Numbered from the stretch's first letter, positions 40,903 to 51,675 are shown. The stretch is DNA of 64,000 nucleotides from Chlorobium sp. (GCA_005862285.1 SZXW01000007.1:62001-126000), one strand, 5' to 3'. The notes: a model not told the origin generated them from the sequence alone. Translations and numbers: made by a program.

Positions 40903-41345
40903 TTCTGGATGCCCATCTGGCCGATCTGGTCGATCTGGGCTTCGAGCCAGTCGATATGTGCTTCCTCGTCCTTCAGGATCGATTCGAGGAGTTCACGCGT
41001 GCCGTTGTCACCGATTTCAACGGCGAGCCGGATACCGTCATTATATGAGGAAATCGCATCCTCTTCAGCCACCCTGTCGTTTTCGTGCTGCACTGCGACT
41101 TCGGAGCCGATCGATATCTTGTTCAGATTGCTGACCAGAGGAATGCCTTCGAGGAAAAGAATACGTGCAATGAGTTTTTCAGCATGCTTCATCTCGTCGA
41201 TAGCGCGCTTTTCATCAGCGGAATGGAGCTTTTCGTATCCCCAGTTGCTGCACATCTCGGAATGAACGATATACTGATTGATCGCGGTCAGCTCGTCGGA
41301 AAGAAGGCTGTTGAGCTTTTCGATCATTTTCGGGTTTCCTTTCAT
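40878..41345 (-). CDS. bfr: Bacterioferritin
   Basis: LNSLLSDELTAINQYIVHSEMCSNWGYEKL...AIDEMKHAEKLIARILFLEGIP...DEEAHIDWLEAQI ferritin-like diiron motifs; the 3' end overlaps the DUF1848 gene by 25 bp. Confidence 0.93.
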   Translation of the reverse strand: MKGNPKMIEKLNSLLSDELTAINQYIVHSEMCSNWGYEKLHSADEKRAIDEMKHAEKLIARILFLEGIPLVSNLNKISIGSEVAVQHENDRVAEEDAISSYNDGIRLAVEIGDNGTRELLESILKDEEAHIDWLEAQIDQIGQMGIQNYLVEQLG

Positions 41346-41637
41346 ATTTTTCTCCTTGGTTCTGCTTTTCTGCTATGTTGACTATCTGATAAATATTGAA
41401 TAGTAATTAAAATGACAAATCGGTTTCCTGCAACACTTTTTTCATCTCAATGTTAAACAGACAGATAAATCAGTTCTTTATTTTCAGGGAAAAATGCACA
41501 TTGTTTTCCGGCTTAACGGAATGACGGATACAATGTGATCCCTTGTTGTTAAAGCTTTATTTTTTTATTGTAAATTGTTGAAGTGAATTGCTTTGATGTT
41601 GGTATTCCGCTGAAGAGGCGATCAATCCATAACTGCC

Positions 41638-43692
41638 ATGTCCCGAAAAAATCTTCTGTTTGTTTTTATCCTGTTTCTTCTCGTAGCTCCGGCATTGGCC
41701 AGAAATATCGGGAAGCAGGCGCCCGTTACAGCCCCGGAGGCATTACTGAAACCGACCGCAGCGGAAGAGGAGGCTGAAAAGTATATCAGCCAGTTTCTTC
41801 TGCAGAATCACTTCAGAAAAGTTACCGTCAACGATTCTCTTTCCCAGGAGATATTCACCCGGTTTGTCGAGAATCTTGACGGTAACAAAAACTATTTTAC
41901 CGCAAAGGAGATAGACAGTCTACGGAACTGCTACGGCAACCGTATTAACGAAGAATTTCTTGCAGGGAAATCCGAAACCGGTTTTGCCATCTATAACTTC
42001 TTCCTGAAAAGGGCCAGGGACAAAATGAGTTTTATGAAAGCCGTTGCCGATACTATTCATTTCAACTTTACCGTTCCCGAAACCCTCGATCTTGACCGGA
42101 AAGCAAGCCAATGGCCTGCGGACAGTGAGCAACTCGTCAATCTCTGGAAAAAAGAACTGAAATACCAATGGCTGAACCTGAAGTTTACAGGGGAAAATAA
42201 GAAACCGATTCGCTCTACCATTGAAAAAACCCTGACAAGCCGCCTGAACCTGCTGAACAAACAGAAACCGGACGATGCCTTCCAGGCTTACAACAATGCC
42301 ATAACCACGTCATTCGATCCGCATACGAACTATTTCTCCCCGGACGAGTATGCAAATTTCCAGATCGACATGAGCCGTTCTCTTGAAGGGATCGGTGCAA
42401 AACTGCTTATTGAAAACGAATACACCGTTGTCAACGAGGTAATTCCTGGCGGTCCTGCTTTCAGGGGTAAATTCCTGAAAAAGGGTGACAAGATCGTCAG
42501 CGTTGGCCAGGGACAGACTGGAGAATTCGTCGATGTGATCGGTTGGAGAATAAATGATGTCGTGAAGCTGATACGCGGCAAGAAAGGCACATTGGTCCGG
42601 TTGAAAATCCTGCCTGCAAACCAGGGAGGGCGCGGACCGGCGAAGGTGGTTCAGATTGTGCGCGACAAGATCAACCTCGAAGATCAGGCTGCACAGAAGA
42701 GTGTGATCATGCAGGATGGCAGAAAGATCGGAGTTATCACAATTCCGTCTTTTTATCTCGATTTCGAAGGACAGCGGAAGAATGCCGGAGGTTATAACAG
42801 CACTACCCGCGATGTTTCACGCATCATCGATCAGCTTGTTGCGGAGCACGTTGACGGCATCGTCGTCGATCTCCGGGACAATGGCGGAGGATCGCTGGAG
42901 GAAGCGGTGAACGTCACCGGTCTCTTTATTCCTTACGGTCCTGTCGTACAGATCAGTAATCCAAAAGGTGAAAATCTCGTGCTCAAAGATACGGACAGCC
43001 GGGTGCAGTATGGAGGTCCGCTTGCGGTGCTGGTCAACCGGTACAGTGCATCGGCATCGGAGATATTTGCGGCGGCAATCCAGGATTACGGCAGGGGAGT
43101 GATCATAGGCGAGAGAACATTCGGCAAGGGAACGGTACAAAGCCTTATCAAGCTTACAAGGCCATTCACCTCTATTGGTAAAGCACCTGAACTGGGGGAG
43201 ATAAAGCTGACAATTGCGAAATTCTACCGGATTTCAGGGGAAAGCACACAGCATAAAGGAGTTGTTCCTGATATCATAATGCCTTCGATGATTGACGCAA
43301 AAACTATCGGGGAGGACACATACAAAAGCAGTTTGCCGTGGAGCACCATTCCTCCGACATTATTCAAGCCTGTAGCATCTGTCGTTCCAAACGATATCGA
43401 TATGCTCCAGCAGCATTTCAAGGAACATTCCGCGAAAAATCCCAAATATCAATCCTATCTGCATGACCTCGAGGTTCTTGATGAGATCCGCCGGAAAAAA
43501 TCCGTTTCACTGCAGGAAACTGCTTTCAAGACCGAAACTGAGACGATAAAGAATATCGAAAAACAGTGGGTTCGTGAACCTGATTCCAAAAAGGATACCA
43601 GCATGAAAAAGGATGTCAGCAAGGATGTATTGCTTAACGAAGCCGCAGCCGTGGTTTCAGACCTTGCAGTGCTTAAAGCAGGATCACATTAG
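41638..43692 (+). CDS. S41-family C-terminal processing (tail-specific) protease, copy 2
   Basis: Near-collinear and highly similar to the product at 483-2549 (TSFDPHTNYFSPDEYANFQIDMSRSLEGIGAKL; NRYSASASEIFAAAIQDYGRGVIIGERTFGKGTVQS). Confidence 0.93.
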   Translation: MSRKNLLFVFILFLLVAPALARNIGKQAPVTAPEALLKPTAAEEEAEKYISQFLLQNHFRKVTVNDSLSQEIFTRFVENLDGNKNYFTAKEIDSLRNCYGNRINEEFLAGKSETGFAIYNFFLKRARDKMSFMKAVADTIHFNFTVPETLDLDRKASQWPADSEQLVNLWKKELKYQWLNLKFTGENKKPIRSTIEKTLTSRLNLLNKQKPDDAFQAYNNAITTSFDPHTNYFSPDEYANFQIDMSRSLEGIGAKLLIENEYTVVNEVIPGGPAFRGKFLKKGDKIVSVGQGQTGEFVDVIGWRINDVVKLIRGKKGTLVRLKILPANQGGRGPAKVVQIVRDKINLEDQAAQKSVIMQDGRKIGVITIPSFYLDFEGQRKNAGGYNSTTRDVSRIIDQLVAEHVDGIVVDLRDNGGGSLEEAVNVTGLFIPYGPVVQISNPKGENLVLKDTDSRVQYGGPLAVLVNRYSASASEIFAAAIQDYGRGVIIGERTFGKGTVQSLIKLTRPFTSIGKAPELGEIKLTIAKFYRISGESTQHKGVVPDIIMPSMIDAKTIGEDTYKSSLPWSTIPPTLFKPVASVVPNDIDMLQQHFKEHSAKNPKYQSYLHDLEVLDEIRRKKSVSLQETAFKTETETIKNIEKQWVREPDSKKDTSMKKDVSKDVLLNEAAAVVSDLAVLKAGSH

Positions 43693-43715
43693 GAAAACGA
43701 AAGCATATGCCCACA

Positions 43716-43747
43716 GAAAAAGCCGGCCTCAAAACCGGCTTTTTTTT
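43716..43747. terminator. Rho-independent terminator
   Basis: GAAAAAGCCGGCCTCAAAACCGGCTTTTTTT between convergent genes. Confidence 0.88.
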
Positions 43748-43767
43748 ATTACTTGAGAAACGGCCTT

Positions 43768-45150
43768 CTACAACACTTTTCTGGCTTCTTCCAACTGAAC
43801 TGCAACGGAAGCGAATGAACAACTGCCATGTGTTTTTTTCGAGTTCACGCTGGCTTCAGGTTTCAGGCAGTCATAAATGTCATTGTCGATCACATCCGAG
43901 AATTCCCTGAACTGTCCGAGCGGAATTTTCGGCAGCGTAACGCCGTTGGATATGCTCCAGGTGACTATTTTGCCTGTGATACGGTGCGCATCACGGAACG
44001 GGATCTGTTTGCGCACCAGGTATTCGGCGATTTCCGTGGCAAGGCTCAGATCTTCAGCAGCAAGACGGGCCAGACGATCCTCTTTCAATGCGGTATTTTC
44101 CAGCATCCTGGCAAATATGATCACGCTTTGCACCGTGGTCTCGGCGCTGTCGAACAAAGGCGGCTTGTCCTCCTGCATATCCCTGTTGTAGGAAAGAGGC
44201 AGGCCTTTCATGATAGTGAGAATAGTCATGAGGTTGCCGTAGACCCGCCCGGTCTTGCCGCGGACAAGCTCAGCGATGTCAGCATTCTTTTTCTGAGGCA
44301 TGAGCGAAGAACCGGTAGCGAAAGCGTCGCTGATCTCCAGGTAGCCGAACTCGTATGAGCTCCACAGAATCACGTCCTCGGCAAAACGGGAAAGGTGCAT
44401 CATGACAGTCGCACAAGCCGAAATGAATTCGATGATGATGTCCCGGTCACTGACCGCATCGATGCTGTTCGGAAAAAGCATGTCAAAACCAAGCAGTTCG
44501 GCACTCCTTGCCGGGTTGAGCGGCAGCGTGCTGCCGGCAAATGCCGCAGCACCGAGAGGAGAAACATTGACCCGCTTCCTGAGGTCACGAAGACGCTGCC
44601 GGTCCCGGTTGAACATGTTGAAATAGGCGAGGTAGTAATGACCTGCGGAAATGGGCTGGGCCCTCTGGAGGTGCGTATAGCCGAAAATGATCGTTTCACG
44701 GTATGTTTCCGCCTTGTCGAGCAGCACTTTCATGATGCCGCCCAGCGCTTCTTCCAGCTCCGATATCTGCCGGCGCATGTACAGCCGTGTGTCGGTTGCC
44801 ACCTGGTCGTTTCGGCTTCTGCCGGAATGCAGTTTCCCCGCTACGGGGCCGATTTTTTCCTTGAGCCTGTTTTCAATGACCGTATGAATGTCTTCATCCT
44901 CCCATTGCGGGACCAGAGTGCCCTCCGAAAGCTCGACTTCTATCTCGCCAAGTCCGGTAATGATCTGCGCAGCTTCTTCCCGGCTGACGATATTTTCCTC
45001 GGCAAGCATCGTGACATGGGCAATCGAACCGCGAATATCCTCACGGTAGAGTTTCCTGTCAACATGGACCGACGATGAAAACAAGAGGGCATCCCGGTCA
45101 AACGGTAGCGAGAAGCGGCTTTGCCAGAGTAATTCTTTGTTCTTGCTCAT
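43768..45150 (-). CDS. argH: Argininosuccinate lyase
   Basis: [43 protein letters not shown]; start 45150 ([13 protein letters not shown]). Confidence 0.96.
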   Translation of the reverse strand: MSKNKELLWQSRFSLPFDRDALLFSSSVHVDRKLYREDIRGSIAHVTMLAEENIVSREEAAQIITGLGEIEVELSEGTLVPQWEDEDIHTVIENRLKEKIGPVAGKLHSGRSRNDQVATDTRLYMRRQISELEEALGGIMKVLLDKAETYRETIIFGYTHLQRAQPISAGHYYLAYFNMFNRDRQRLRDLRKRVNVSPLGAAAFAGSTLPLNPARSAELLGFDMLFPNSIDAVSDRDIIIEFISACATVMMHLSRFAEDVILWSSYEFGYLEISDAFATGSSLMPQKKNADIAELVRGKTGRVYGNLMTILTIMKGLPLSYNRDMQEDKPPLFDSAETTVQSVIIFARMLENTALKEDRLARLAAEDLSLATEIAEYLVRKQIPFRDAHRITGKIVTWSISNGVTLPKIPLGQFREFSDVIDNDIYDCLKPEASVNSKKTHGSCSFASVAVQLEEARKVL

Positions 45151-45243
45151 AACGGCATGGAAGGTTGAAAGAATGAAACTGCCGGAAGATAATAAAAATG
45201 AGGGGAATTCGTGCCATGCATGAACGGGGGACATAAAAGAACA

Positions 45244-45269
45244 ACGCAGGCGTTTTGATGCGCCTGCGT
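45244..45269. terminator. Strong hairpin between argG and argH (possible terminator/attenuator or mRNA processing site)
   Basis: Perfect 9-bp arms ACGCAGGCG / CGCCTGCGT with an 8-nt loop; minus-strand 3' flank TGTTCTTTTATG. Confidence 0.5.
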
Positions 45270-45294
45270 GTAGATACTCTTCTTTTAGTCGGAA

Positions 45295-46497
45295 TTATTT
45301 ACCGGAATGGACCTGGCTGAATGTCTTCAGGCCGAGACCATAGAGATGGATAAAACCGGCTGCAGCCTTGTGGTTGAAGGTGTCGGCTTCCGTGTAGGTT
45401 GCGAGCTCCTCGTTGTACAGTGAATATGGTGAATTTCTGCCGAGCAGGCTGACACCGCCTTTGTAAAGCTTCAGACGGACAAGGCCGGTAACCGGTTTCT
45501 GTGTTTCGTCGACGAAAGCGTCAAGCGCCTTGCGCATCGGAGAAAACCAGGTGCCGCTATAGATGATATTAGCATAATCCTGGCTGATGTTCTTCTTGTA
45601 CTGGAAGACGCTCTTTTCAAGGGTGAGCCTTTCGAGCTCGCGATGAGCGAAATGCAGGATGGTGGCAGCCGGCGCCTCGTAGATCTCGCGCGATTTGATG
45701 CCGACGACACGGTTCTCGATCATGTCGAGGCGGCCCACACCGTTGGCTGCTCCGATCTCGTTCAGTTTGATGATAAGATCGAGGCCGCTCATCTTCCGGC
45801 CGTCAAGCGAAACAGGGATGCCTTCTTCGAATTCGAGCTCGACCACTGTCGGAGTGTCCGGAGCTTTCTCGGGTGAAGTCGTGATCTGGTAGGCGTCCTC
45901 TGGCGGCGAAACCATCGGGTCTTCGAGCACGCCGCATTCGATGCTGATGCCCCAGATGTTTTCGTCGATGGAGTACGGGCTTTTCTTCGTTGCTGAAACC
46001 GGGATATTGTGCTCGAGCGCATAGGCGATCTCGGCCTCGCGTGACGTGAATTCCCATTCACGCAGCGGAGCGAGCACTTTCAGGTGCGGTGCAAGGGAGG
46101 CAAAGGTCACTTCGAAACGGACCTGGTCGTTGCCTTTGCCGGTGCAGCCATGGGCGAGCATGGTGCAGTTTTCCGCAAGCGCAGCATCGACAAGCGCTTT
46201 TGCAAGCAGCGGACGTCCGAGAGCGGTTGCGAGCGGATAGACATCCTCATACAGGGCGCCGGCCTTCAGGGCCCGCCAGATATACTCTTCGACAAACTCC
46301 TTGCGGAGATCGACGAACTGGAATTTGGAAGCGCCAGTGGAGATGGCCTTCGATTCGAGATTTTCGATCTCTTTCGTCTGGCCGAGGTTTCCGGTAACGG
46401 CTACGATTTCAGCATCATACTTGTCTTTCAGCCATTTGATCATGACGGAGGTGTCAAGCCCTCCGGAATAGGCCAGTGCAATTTTTTCCTTGCTCAT
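45295..46497 (-). CDS. argG: Argininosuccinate synthase
   Basis: [42 protein letters not shown]. Confidence 0.96.
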   Translation of the reverse strand: MSKEKIALAYSGGLDTSVMIKWLKDKYDAEIVAVTGNLGQTKEIENLESKAISTGASKFQFVDLRKEFVEEYIWRALKAGALYEDVYPLATALGRPLLAKALVDAALAENCTMLAHGCTGKGNDQVRFEVTFASLAPHLKVLAPLREWEFTSREAEIAYALEHNIPVSATKKSPYSIDENIWGISIECGVLEDPMVSPPEDAYQITTSPEKAPDTPTVVELEFEEGIPVSLDGRKMSGLDLIIKLNEIGAANGVGRLDMIENRVVGIKSREIYEAPAATILHFAHRELERLTLEKSVFQYKKNISQDYANIIYSGTWFSPMRKALDAFVDETQKPVTGLVRLKLYKGGVSLLGRNSPYSLYNEELATYTEADTFNHKAAAGFIHLYGLGLKTFSQVHSGK

Positions 46498-46540
46498 GCG
46501 TCATTGATTGATTGTCGGTTTAGTAAAAATAATTTATTCT

Positions 46541-46690
46541 GACGGCCCCTGCAGCCGTCATGCCGCAATCCCGCCATAAAACGGTCAATACTCTACGTGC
46601 AAAGATAAAAAAAACCGGGAATTTACTTGGATTTGAATGAACAATAAGATGTATCCAACACTCTGCGATGCTTCGTTCAGGATGACTGGA
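46541..46690. repeat. Degenerate dispersed repeat element (HPERSE type)
   Basis: Minus strand CAGTCATCCTGAACGAAGCATCGCAGAGTGTTGGAT and an opposite arm near GGATTGCGGCATGACGGC; the spurious ORF reads SSHPERSIAECW. Confidence 0.6.
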
Positions 46691-47157
46691 AAAGCTCATA
46701 CCCATCTGTGCAATCTGTAGATACAACAGGAGTAATTTCATCAGATATGGACGCTGAAGTGGGATCAGGGGTATTCTGGGTACGGGCCTACAAGGCCTGC
46801 AAAGCCCTGAAAACTATCCTCAAAGCCGAAATCAACCATGAAGCCCGGCCAACCCTCAACATCAACATTTCCCGTCCGTTCTACAAACCCTCAACAGGGT
46901 AAATCGCCGTAAGGGTTATAAATCATCCCTGGGATGAGGTTATGAAGGTGTACAGGATTTCATGAAGAATCAAATGCTTTTAGAAATGGTCTTTAACAAG
47001 CAAGAAATACTGCTTTATTGAAAAAAACCGTTGTTATGGTATCAACATGAAAGAAGATGGTTTTTCAGGATTTGATTACTTTTATTTAGTGATATTTTTT
47101 TCTGTTGCTATAGACTGACTCAAGAACAGTTTCCAAAAATCAATCGGAGATGCCTGA

Positions 47158-47673
47158 ATGATCAAAAAATTACTGCGACTTTCACTTCCGGTATTGCTGC
47201 TGGGCTTTTCTTCATCTGCTTTTGCTGCTCAAAATACTGTCGCCCCGCTCACACCGAAAGAGGTAAAGTCAAACCCCAATCTGATTCTGAAATCTGATTT
47301 GAAGGCTTCTATTACCGGCTCCTACGATCAGGCAGGGGCGAAACCCTTCCAGAATGGCGCTACGCTCGCAAGCGGAGGAGTTATTCCAACCGAATGGATT
47401 CATGTGAAAATTGAAAATCTGGGGGCCGGTGTCGCCGGTAATTTCAATACAGATGTGACCGTGACCGGGGCAAACACAACAAGTCCGTTGACTTTTCAAA
47501 CAGCATCATTGAATGCCGGTGAATCATTCCAGAAAGATATCGAGGTCATTACCAATGGGATGACCCATCATGTAACCGTTTTTGTCAAGACGGATACTGC
47601 CAACAAGGTCAATGAAACAAACGAGGGTAACAATTCCGCCAGATTCATTTACACGGTGAAAAACGTGAAGTAA
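47158..47673 (+). CDS. Secreted CARDB-like domain protein
   Basis: Signal peptide MIKKLLRLSLPVLLLGFSSSAFAA; IHVKIENLGAGVAGNFNTDVTV...VDTANKVNETNEGNNSARF-type CARDB pattern (as read: VKTDTANKVNETNEGNNSARF). Confidence 0.6.
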   Translation: MIKKLLRLSLPVLLLGFSSSAFAAQNTVAPLTPKEVKSNPNLILKSDLKASITGSYDQAGAKPFQNGATLASGGVIPTEWIHVKIENLGAGVAGNFNTDVTVTGANTTSPLTFQTASLNAGESFQKDIEVITNGMTHHVTVFVKTDTANKVNETNEGNNSARFIYTVKNVK

Positions 47674-47701
47674 GCTTCCCATTGAAGCGGCATTGTAGAG
47701 G

Positions 47702-47734
47702 GCGGTTTCTTTTTTTTCCTGAAACCGCTTTTAT
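47702..47734 (+). terminator. Rho-independent terminator
   Basis: GCGGTTTC-TTTTTTTTCCT-GAAACCGC-TTTTAT. Confidence 0.75.
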
Positions 47735-47935
47735 AAAGATTTATCGCTAGCCACCCAATTATGAGCTGCAATCGCTCGGGACTGAAAACCAGTTATCTGA
47801 AGTGTAAGGGAAGCAGGAATTGAACCCGAAAATAACAAGAGCAAGATATCTTTCATACCGCACAGTATTTTCCTGAAACGTAGTGGACGGCACGGAAAGC
47901 TCAGCAGGATTCTGAAATACGTTTCTTTACCAATA

Positions 47936-48382
47936 TCAGTTTTTTGAAACGTTCCTGTGGATGAAGGTGATCAATGCATCGATGTTGTTGATCGAAGCGG
48001 GAATGATGAGAACGGTGTCATCTCCCGCGATGGTGCCGAGAATGAGCGGACTTTTGAGTTGGTCGATGTAGGAGCCGACGCCATGCGCCCTTCCGGGCAG
48101 GGTTTTGATGATCACGGCGGTCTCGTTTGCCGTGACGGTCAGCACCTCGACGCCGACAAGCCCCTTGATGATCTTTCCTGCATGGTCTTCCGGAAATACA
48201 AGCCGGTAGCCGCCCGCTGCCCTTGTGCGGATGATGCCGAGTTCGGCACAATCCCGGGAAAGGGTGGCCTGAGCGACAACCATGCCTGTTTCCTTCAGAA
48301 GCCTGAGAAGATCATGCTGGTTCCCCACGTTGTGCCGCTGCAGGATCTCCCTGATCTTCAGCTGTCTCGCATTTTTATTCAT
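47936..48382 (-). CDS. argR: Arginine repressor
   Basis: N-terminal wHTH and C-terminal domain (KTLPGRAHGVGSYIDQLKSPLILGTIAGDDTVLII). Confidence 0.93.
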   Translation of the reverse strand: MNKNARQLKIREILQRHNVGNQHDLLRLLKETGMVVAQATLSRDCAELGIIRTRAAGGYRLVFPEDHAGKIIKGLVGVEVLTVTANETAVIIKTLPGRAHGVGSYIDQLKSPLILGTIAGDDTVLIIPASINNIDALITFIHRNVSKN

Positions 48383-48395
48383 AGCATGCGCTCCT

Positions 48396-49412
48396 TCATG
48401 CCTTTATTTTTTTTGCAGCATTCTGAAGCCGGTGGGTAAGATGGAATTTCCTGTATTCCTCATGGTTCAGCAGCTTCACCAGAAGCGCTTTCTGAACATG
48501 AAGACGGTTTTCGGCCTGATCGATGATTATGGACTGCGGCCCGTCCATCACCTCGTCGCTTATTTCCTGGCCGCGGTGCGCCGGCATGCAATGCATCACA
48601 ACAGCACCCGGTTTAGCCAATGCAAGAAGTGCGCAGTTGACCTGGAAAGGGAAGAAGATCTTCAGGCGCTTTTCTATCTCGTCCTCCTGGCCCATGCTGG
48701 TCCAGACGTCTGTATAGAGCACATCGGCATCTGCAGCGGCTACCTCAGGATCGTGAATGACCTCGATCCGGCTGATCCCGCTTTTCCTCGCAGCCTCGAG
48801 CAGCCCGTTGTCCGGGGTAAATCCTTCAGGGCAGGCAAGCACGAAATGGATTGGCAGCAATCCTGCAAGCTCGATCCAGGAATTGGCGACATTGTTGCCG
48901 TCACCGACAAAAACGACCTTTATACCTTCACGCCACAACCCATGTTCATAAAGTGTGAATGCATCCGCAAGGACCTGGCAGGGATGAGAAAGATCGGTAA
49001 GCGCATTGATGACCGGGATCGTGGAATACCCGGCCAGACCTTCGATGACAGAATGGTCATGCAGTCGAGCGACAATGGCGTCGTTGTAGCGTGAGAGAAG
49101 CTTTGCAATATCCTCGACGGCTTCACGTGAACCGAGCCCGATCGATTTTCCGTCAAGGTTTATGGCATAACCTCCGAGCTCATGAATACCGAGCTCGAAA
49201 GAGACTCTTGTCCGGAGAGAGGGTTTGCTGAAAATCATGGTGACCGTTTTACCCTGCAGCGGGAGAAACGGCAACGATGTCGGGTTTTCTTTCCTTTTTT
49301 TCTTGATGAACAGTGAATAATCGAACAACTCTATGACCTTTCCCGCATCGAGTCCCGAAAAGCCGAGAAAGTCGCGTTTCGCCTTTGTATTGTTGTTATG
49401 TGCTTCTTTCAT
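48396..49412 (-). CDS. argF: Ornithine carbamoyltransferase
   Basis: KPSLRTRVSFELGIHELGG, NALTDLSHPCQVLADAFTLYEH, VMHCMPAHRGQEI. Confidence 0.96.
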   Translation of the reverse strand: MKEAHNNNTKAKRDFLGFSGLDAGKVIELFDYSLFIKKKRKENPTSLPFLPLQGKTVTMIFSKPSLRTRVSFELGIHELGGYAINLDGKSIGLGSREAVEDIAKLLSRYNDAIVARLHDHSVIEGLAGYSTIPVINALTDLSHPCQVLADAFTLYEHGLWREGIKVVFVGDGNNVANSWIELAGLLPIHFVLACPEGFTPDNGLLEAARKSGISRIEVIHDPEVAAADADVLYTDVWTSMGQEDEIEKRLKIFFPFQVNCALLALAKPGAVVMHCMPAHRGQEISDEVMDGPQSIIIDQAENRLHVQKALLVKLLNHEEYRKFHLTHRLQNAAKKIKA

Positions 49413-49418
49413 GGCCCT

Positions 49419-50333
49419 TTAGCTGTTTAAAGTTTGTTCGCAGTCCTCTTCCGCGATGAACTGGGTGCCGACACCTTCGTGGGTGAATATTTCAAGAAGG
49501 AGCGAATGCGTCGATTTTCCGTCTATCAGGTGAACTTTCCCGACTCCGCTGTCGAGTGTTTTGAATGCCGAAAGCACTTTCGGGATCATGCCGCCGGAAA
49601 TAATGCCCTGCTCGATATAATCCGCAGCCTCGGCCTTGCAGATCGTCTTCAGAATCCTGTCGCCGACATTGATGCCTTCAACATCGCTGACATAGATCAG
49701 CTTCTCGGCCTTCAGTGCAATCGCTATGCTGCTCGCAGCGTCATCGGCATTGATGTTGTAAATATTTCCGCTCTTGTCGAACCCTATCGGAGCGATGACC
49801 GGTATCAGTCCCGCATTGCAGAGCAGATCGATATAGGGGGTGTTGATTGACTCGACATCCCCGACAAGACCGAGCTTTTCGGCATTGGGGGAGGGTACGG
49901 CACTGATTGTATCAGCGTCAAGCCCGGTCACGCCAACTGCCTTGCCCCCATGTTCGCTGATAAGCTGTACGATATCCTGGTTCACTTTTCCGGCAAGGGT
50001 CATTTGTACCACATTAATCATATCACTGTCCGTCACCCGTTTGCCCTGGAAGAAACGGGATGAAAGGCCAAGCTTTTCAGCCGTCCTGGTTATGGCGTCA
50101 CCGCCCCCGTGCACGAGAACTATCTTGATGCCCACCTTGCGAAGCAGGGTGACATTCTGGGCGAAAGTGTTCTTGAGGCAATGGTCTTTCATTGCCGATC
50201 CGCCGTATTTTATGACAAACGTTTTCCTTTCGAATTTGCAGATATAGGGAAGGGCTTCGATCAGCACCTGTCCTATTGCTGCCGGAGGAGTCGGCCTTTC
50301 CGGCTTCGTTTCACAGAACGGTATTTGTTCCAT
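49419..50333 (-). CDS. argB: Acetylglutamate kinase
   Basis: [53 protein letters not shown]. Confidence 0.96.
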   Translation of the reverse strand: MEQIPFCETKPERPTPPAAIGQVLIEALPYICKFERKTFVIKYGGSAMKDHCLKNTFAQNVTLLRKVGIKIVLVHGGGDAITRTAEKLGLSSRFFQGKRVTDSDMINVVQMTLAGKVNQDIVQLISEHGGKAVGVTGLDADTISAVPSPNAEKLGLVGDVESINTPYIDLLCNAGLIPVIAPIGFDKSGNIYNINADDAASSIAIALKAEKLIYVSDVEGINVGDRILKTICKAEAADYIEQGIISGGMIPKVLSAFKTLDSGVGKVHLIDGKSTHSLLLEIFTHEGVGTQFIAEEDCEQTLNS

Positions 50334-50370
50334 CGAAAAAAATCATCGTTTAATTGTTATCGCTGCCATT

Positions 50371-51654
50371 TCAGCTTCTGTAACTGCCATTGATCTCGAC
50401 GTATTCCTTGCTCAGGTCACACGTCCAGATCGTTGCCTTTCCCGGGCCGTTTCCAAGGCGGAGTGTTATATCGTAAGCTTGTTTCGCCATGATAGCCGAG
50501 GCGTCTTCCTCCGAAAAATCGGCAATGAAGCCGGGCTTGAGAATGCACAGGTCATTGAAATGCAGTTCAGCTTCTTCCTGTATGAATCTGGCACCAGAAC
50601 GTCCGGCCGCGGCAATGATCCTGCCCCAGTTAGCATCTTCACCGTGAATAGCGGTTTTTACAAGGCTCGACTGCGCGATGGTCCTCGCGGCAAGTTCCGC
50701 CTCACGGTCATCCACGGCTCCTTCTACGATAATGCTCACAAGCTTCGTGGCACCTTCTCCGTCAATGACGATGAGTTTCGCAAGGAAGGTCATCAGGGCT
50801 TCGAGAGCCTGGCAGAACAGACTGAAATCTTCGCTTCCCGGCATGATCTCGACACCGAAACCGCTTGCCATGATCATTGCCATATCGTTGGTACTTGTGT
50901 CGCCGTCAACCGTTATCGCATTGAAACTCCTGCTGTTTGCCGATTCGAGTGCCTGCTGCAGCAGGTCCGGAGCTATTCTCGCATCGGTCGTCATGAATGC
51001 GAGCATGGTCGCCATGTTCGGGCAGATCATGCCCGATCCTTTCGCAATGCCGCTCAGCCTGCATTTTCCGCCTGACAGCTCGACATCGAGCGTAAAAAAC
51101 TTCGGAAAGGTATCTGTCGTCATGATGGCTTCCGCCGCATCGAGACAGGATTCGCGCTGCAAAACCAGAGGAAGTGACGAAATGCCGGCGACAACTTTTT
51201 CCATGGGAAGCAGCTGCCCAATCACTCCTGTCGATGCGACCATGACTTCTTCTGGTTCAAGGCCGAAATCGGACGCGACGGCTTCAGCCATCGCAATGGC
51301 GTCTGCCATGCCTTTTTCACCGGTCGCGGCATTGGCGTTTCCGCTGTTGCAGACAAGGGCCCGCATCATCGAGGACGACTTTTTCATCTGTTCGCGTGAA
51401 AGGATCACGGGTGCGGCACAACAGAGGTTCGTCGTATAGACGGCCGCTGTGCTTGCAGGAACATCCGCGAGGAGAATCATGAGGTCATTCCTGTCATACC
51501 GGATGGACGCCGAAACGGCCCCGGACGAAAAACCGGCTGTCCAGAACCCTTCATCGCCGTTCGAATCCCGGGACATCGGGGTGACCGTCCGAGGCCAGGA
51601 AGTTGAAGCTGAAAGCTCACGAATAACAGTGAGCCCTTTTTCAAGTTTGTTCAA
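50371..51654 (-). CDS. argJ: Bifunctional ornithine acetyltransferase/N-acetylglutamate synthase
   Basis: AKGSGMICPNMATMLAFMTTDA, ITVDGDTSTNDMAMIMASG, GEDANWGRIIAAAGRSGA. Confidence 0.96.
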   Translation of the reverse strand: MNKLEKGLTVIRELSASTSWPRTVTPMSRDSNGDEGFWTAGFSSGAVSASIRYDRNDLMILLADVPASTAAVYTTNLCCAAPVILSREQMKKSSSMMRALVCNSGNANAATGEKGMADAIAMAEAVASDFGLEPEEVMVASTGVIGQLLPMEKVVAGISSLPLVLQRESCLDAAEAIMTTDTFPKFFTLDVELSGGKCRLSGIAKGSGMICPNMATMLAFMTTDARIAPDLLQQALESANSRSFNAITVDGDTSTNDMAMIMASGFGVEIMPGSEDFSLFCQALEALMTFLAKLIVIDGEGATKLVSIIVEGAVDDREAELAARTIAQSSLVKTAIHGEDANWGRIIAAAGRSGARFIQEEAELHFNDLCILKPGFIADFSEEDASAIMAKQAYDITLRLGNGPGKATIWTCDLSKEYVEINGSYRS

Positions 51655-51675
51655 TTGAGAAGACAGTTAAAATAG

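Noticed and set aside
40878-41265. Plus-strand ORFs antisense to bacterioferritin
   Set aside because: The minus-strand bfr frame has strong ferritin motifs; the plus frames have none.
44395-45078. 227-aa plus-strand ORF antisense to argH
   Set aside because: Antisense to a confident argH; no domain signature.
46708-46902. 64-aa plus ORF (MQSVDTTGVISSDMDAEVGSGVFWVRAYKACKAL...) between argG and the CARDB gene
   Set aside because: Starts inside the flank of a repeat element, with no clear RBS or recognised family; treated as non-coding.
47805-47835. Possible minus-strand tRNA: GGGTTCAATTCCTGCTTCCC resembles a T-arm
   Set aside because: I could not fold a D-arm, anticodon arm or acceptor stem around it; at most a degraded remnant. 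tRNAscan-SE would decide.
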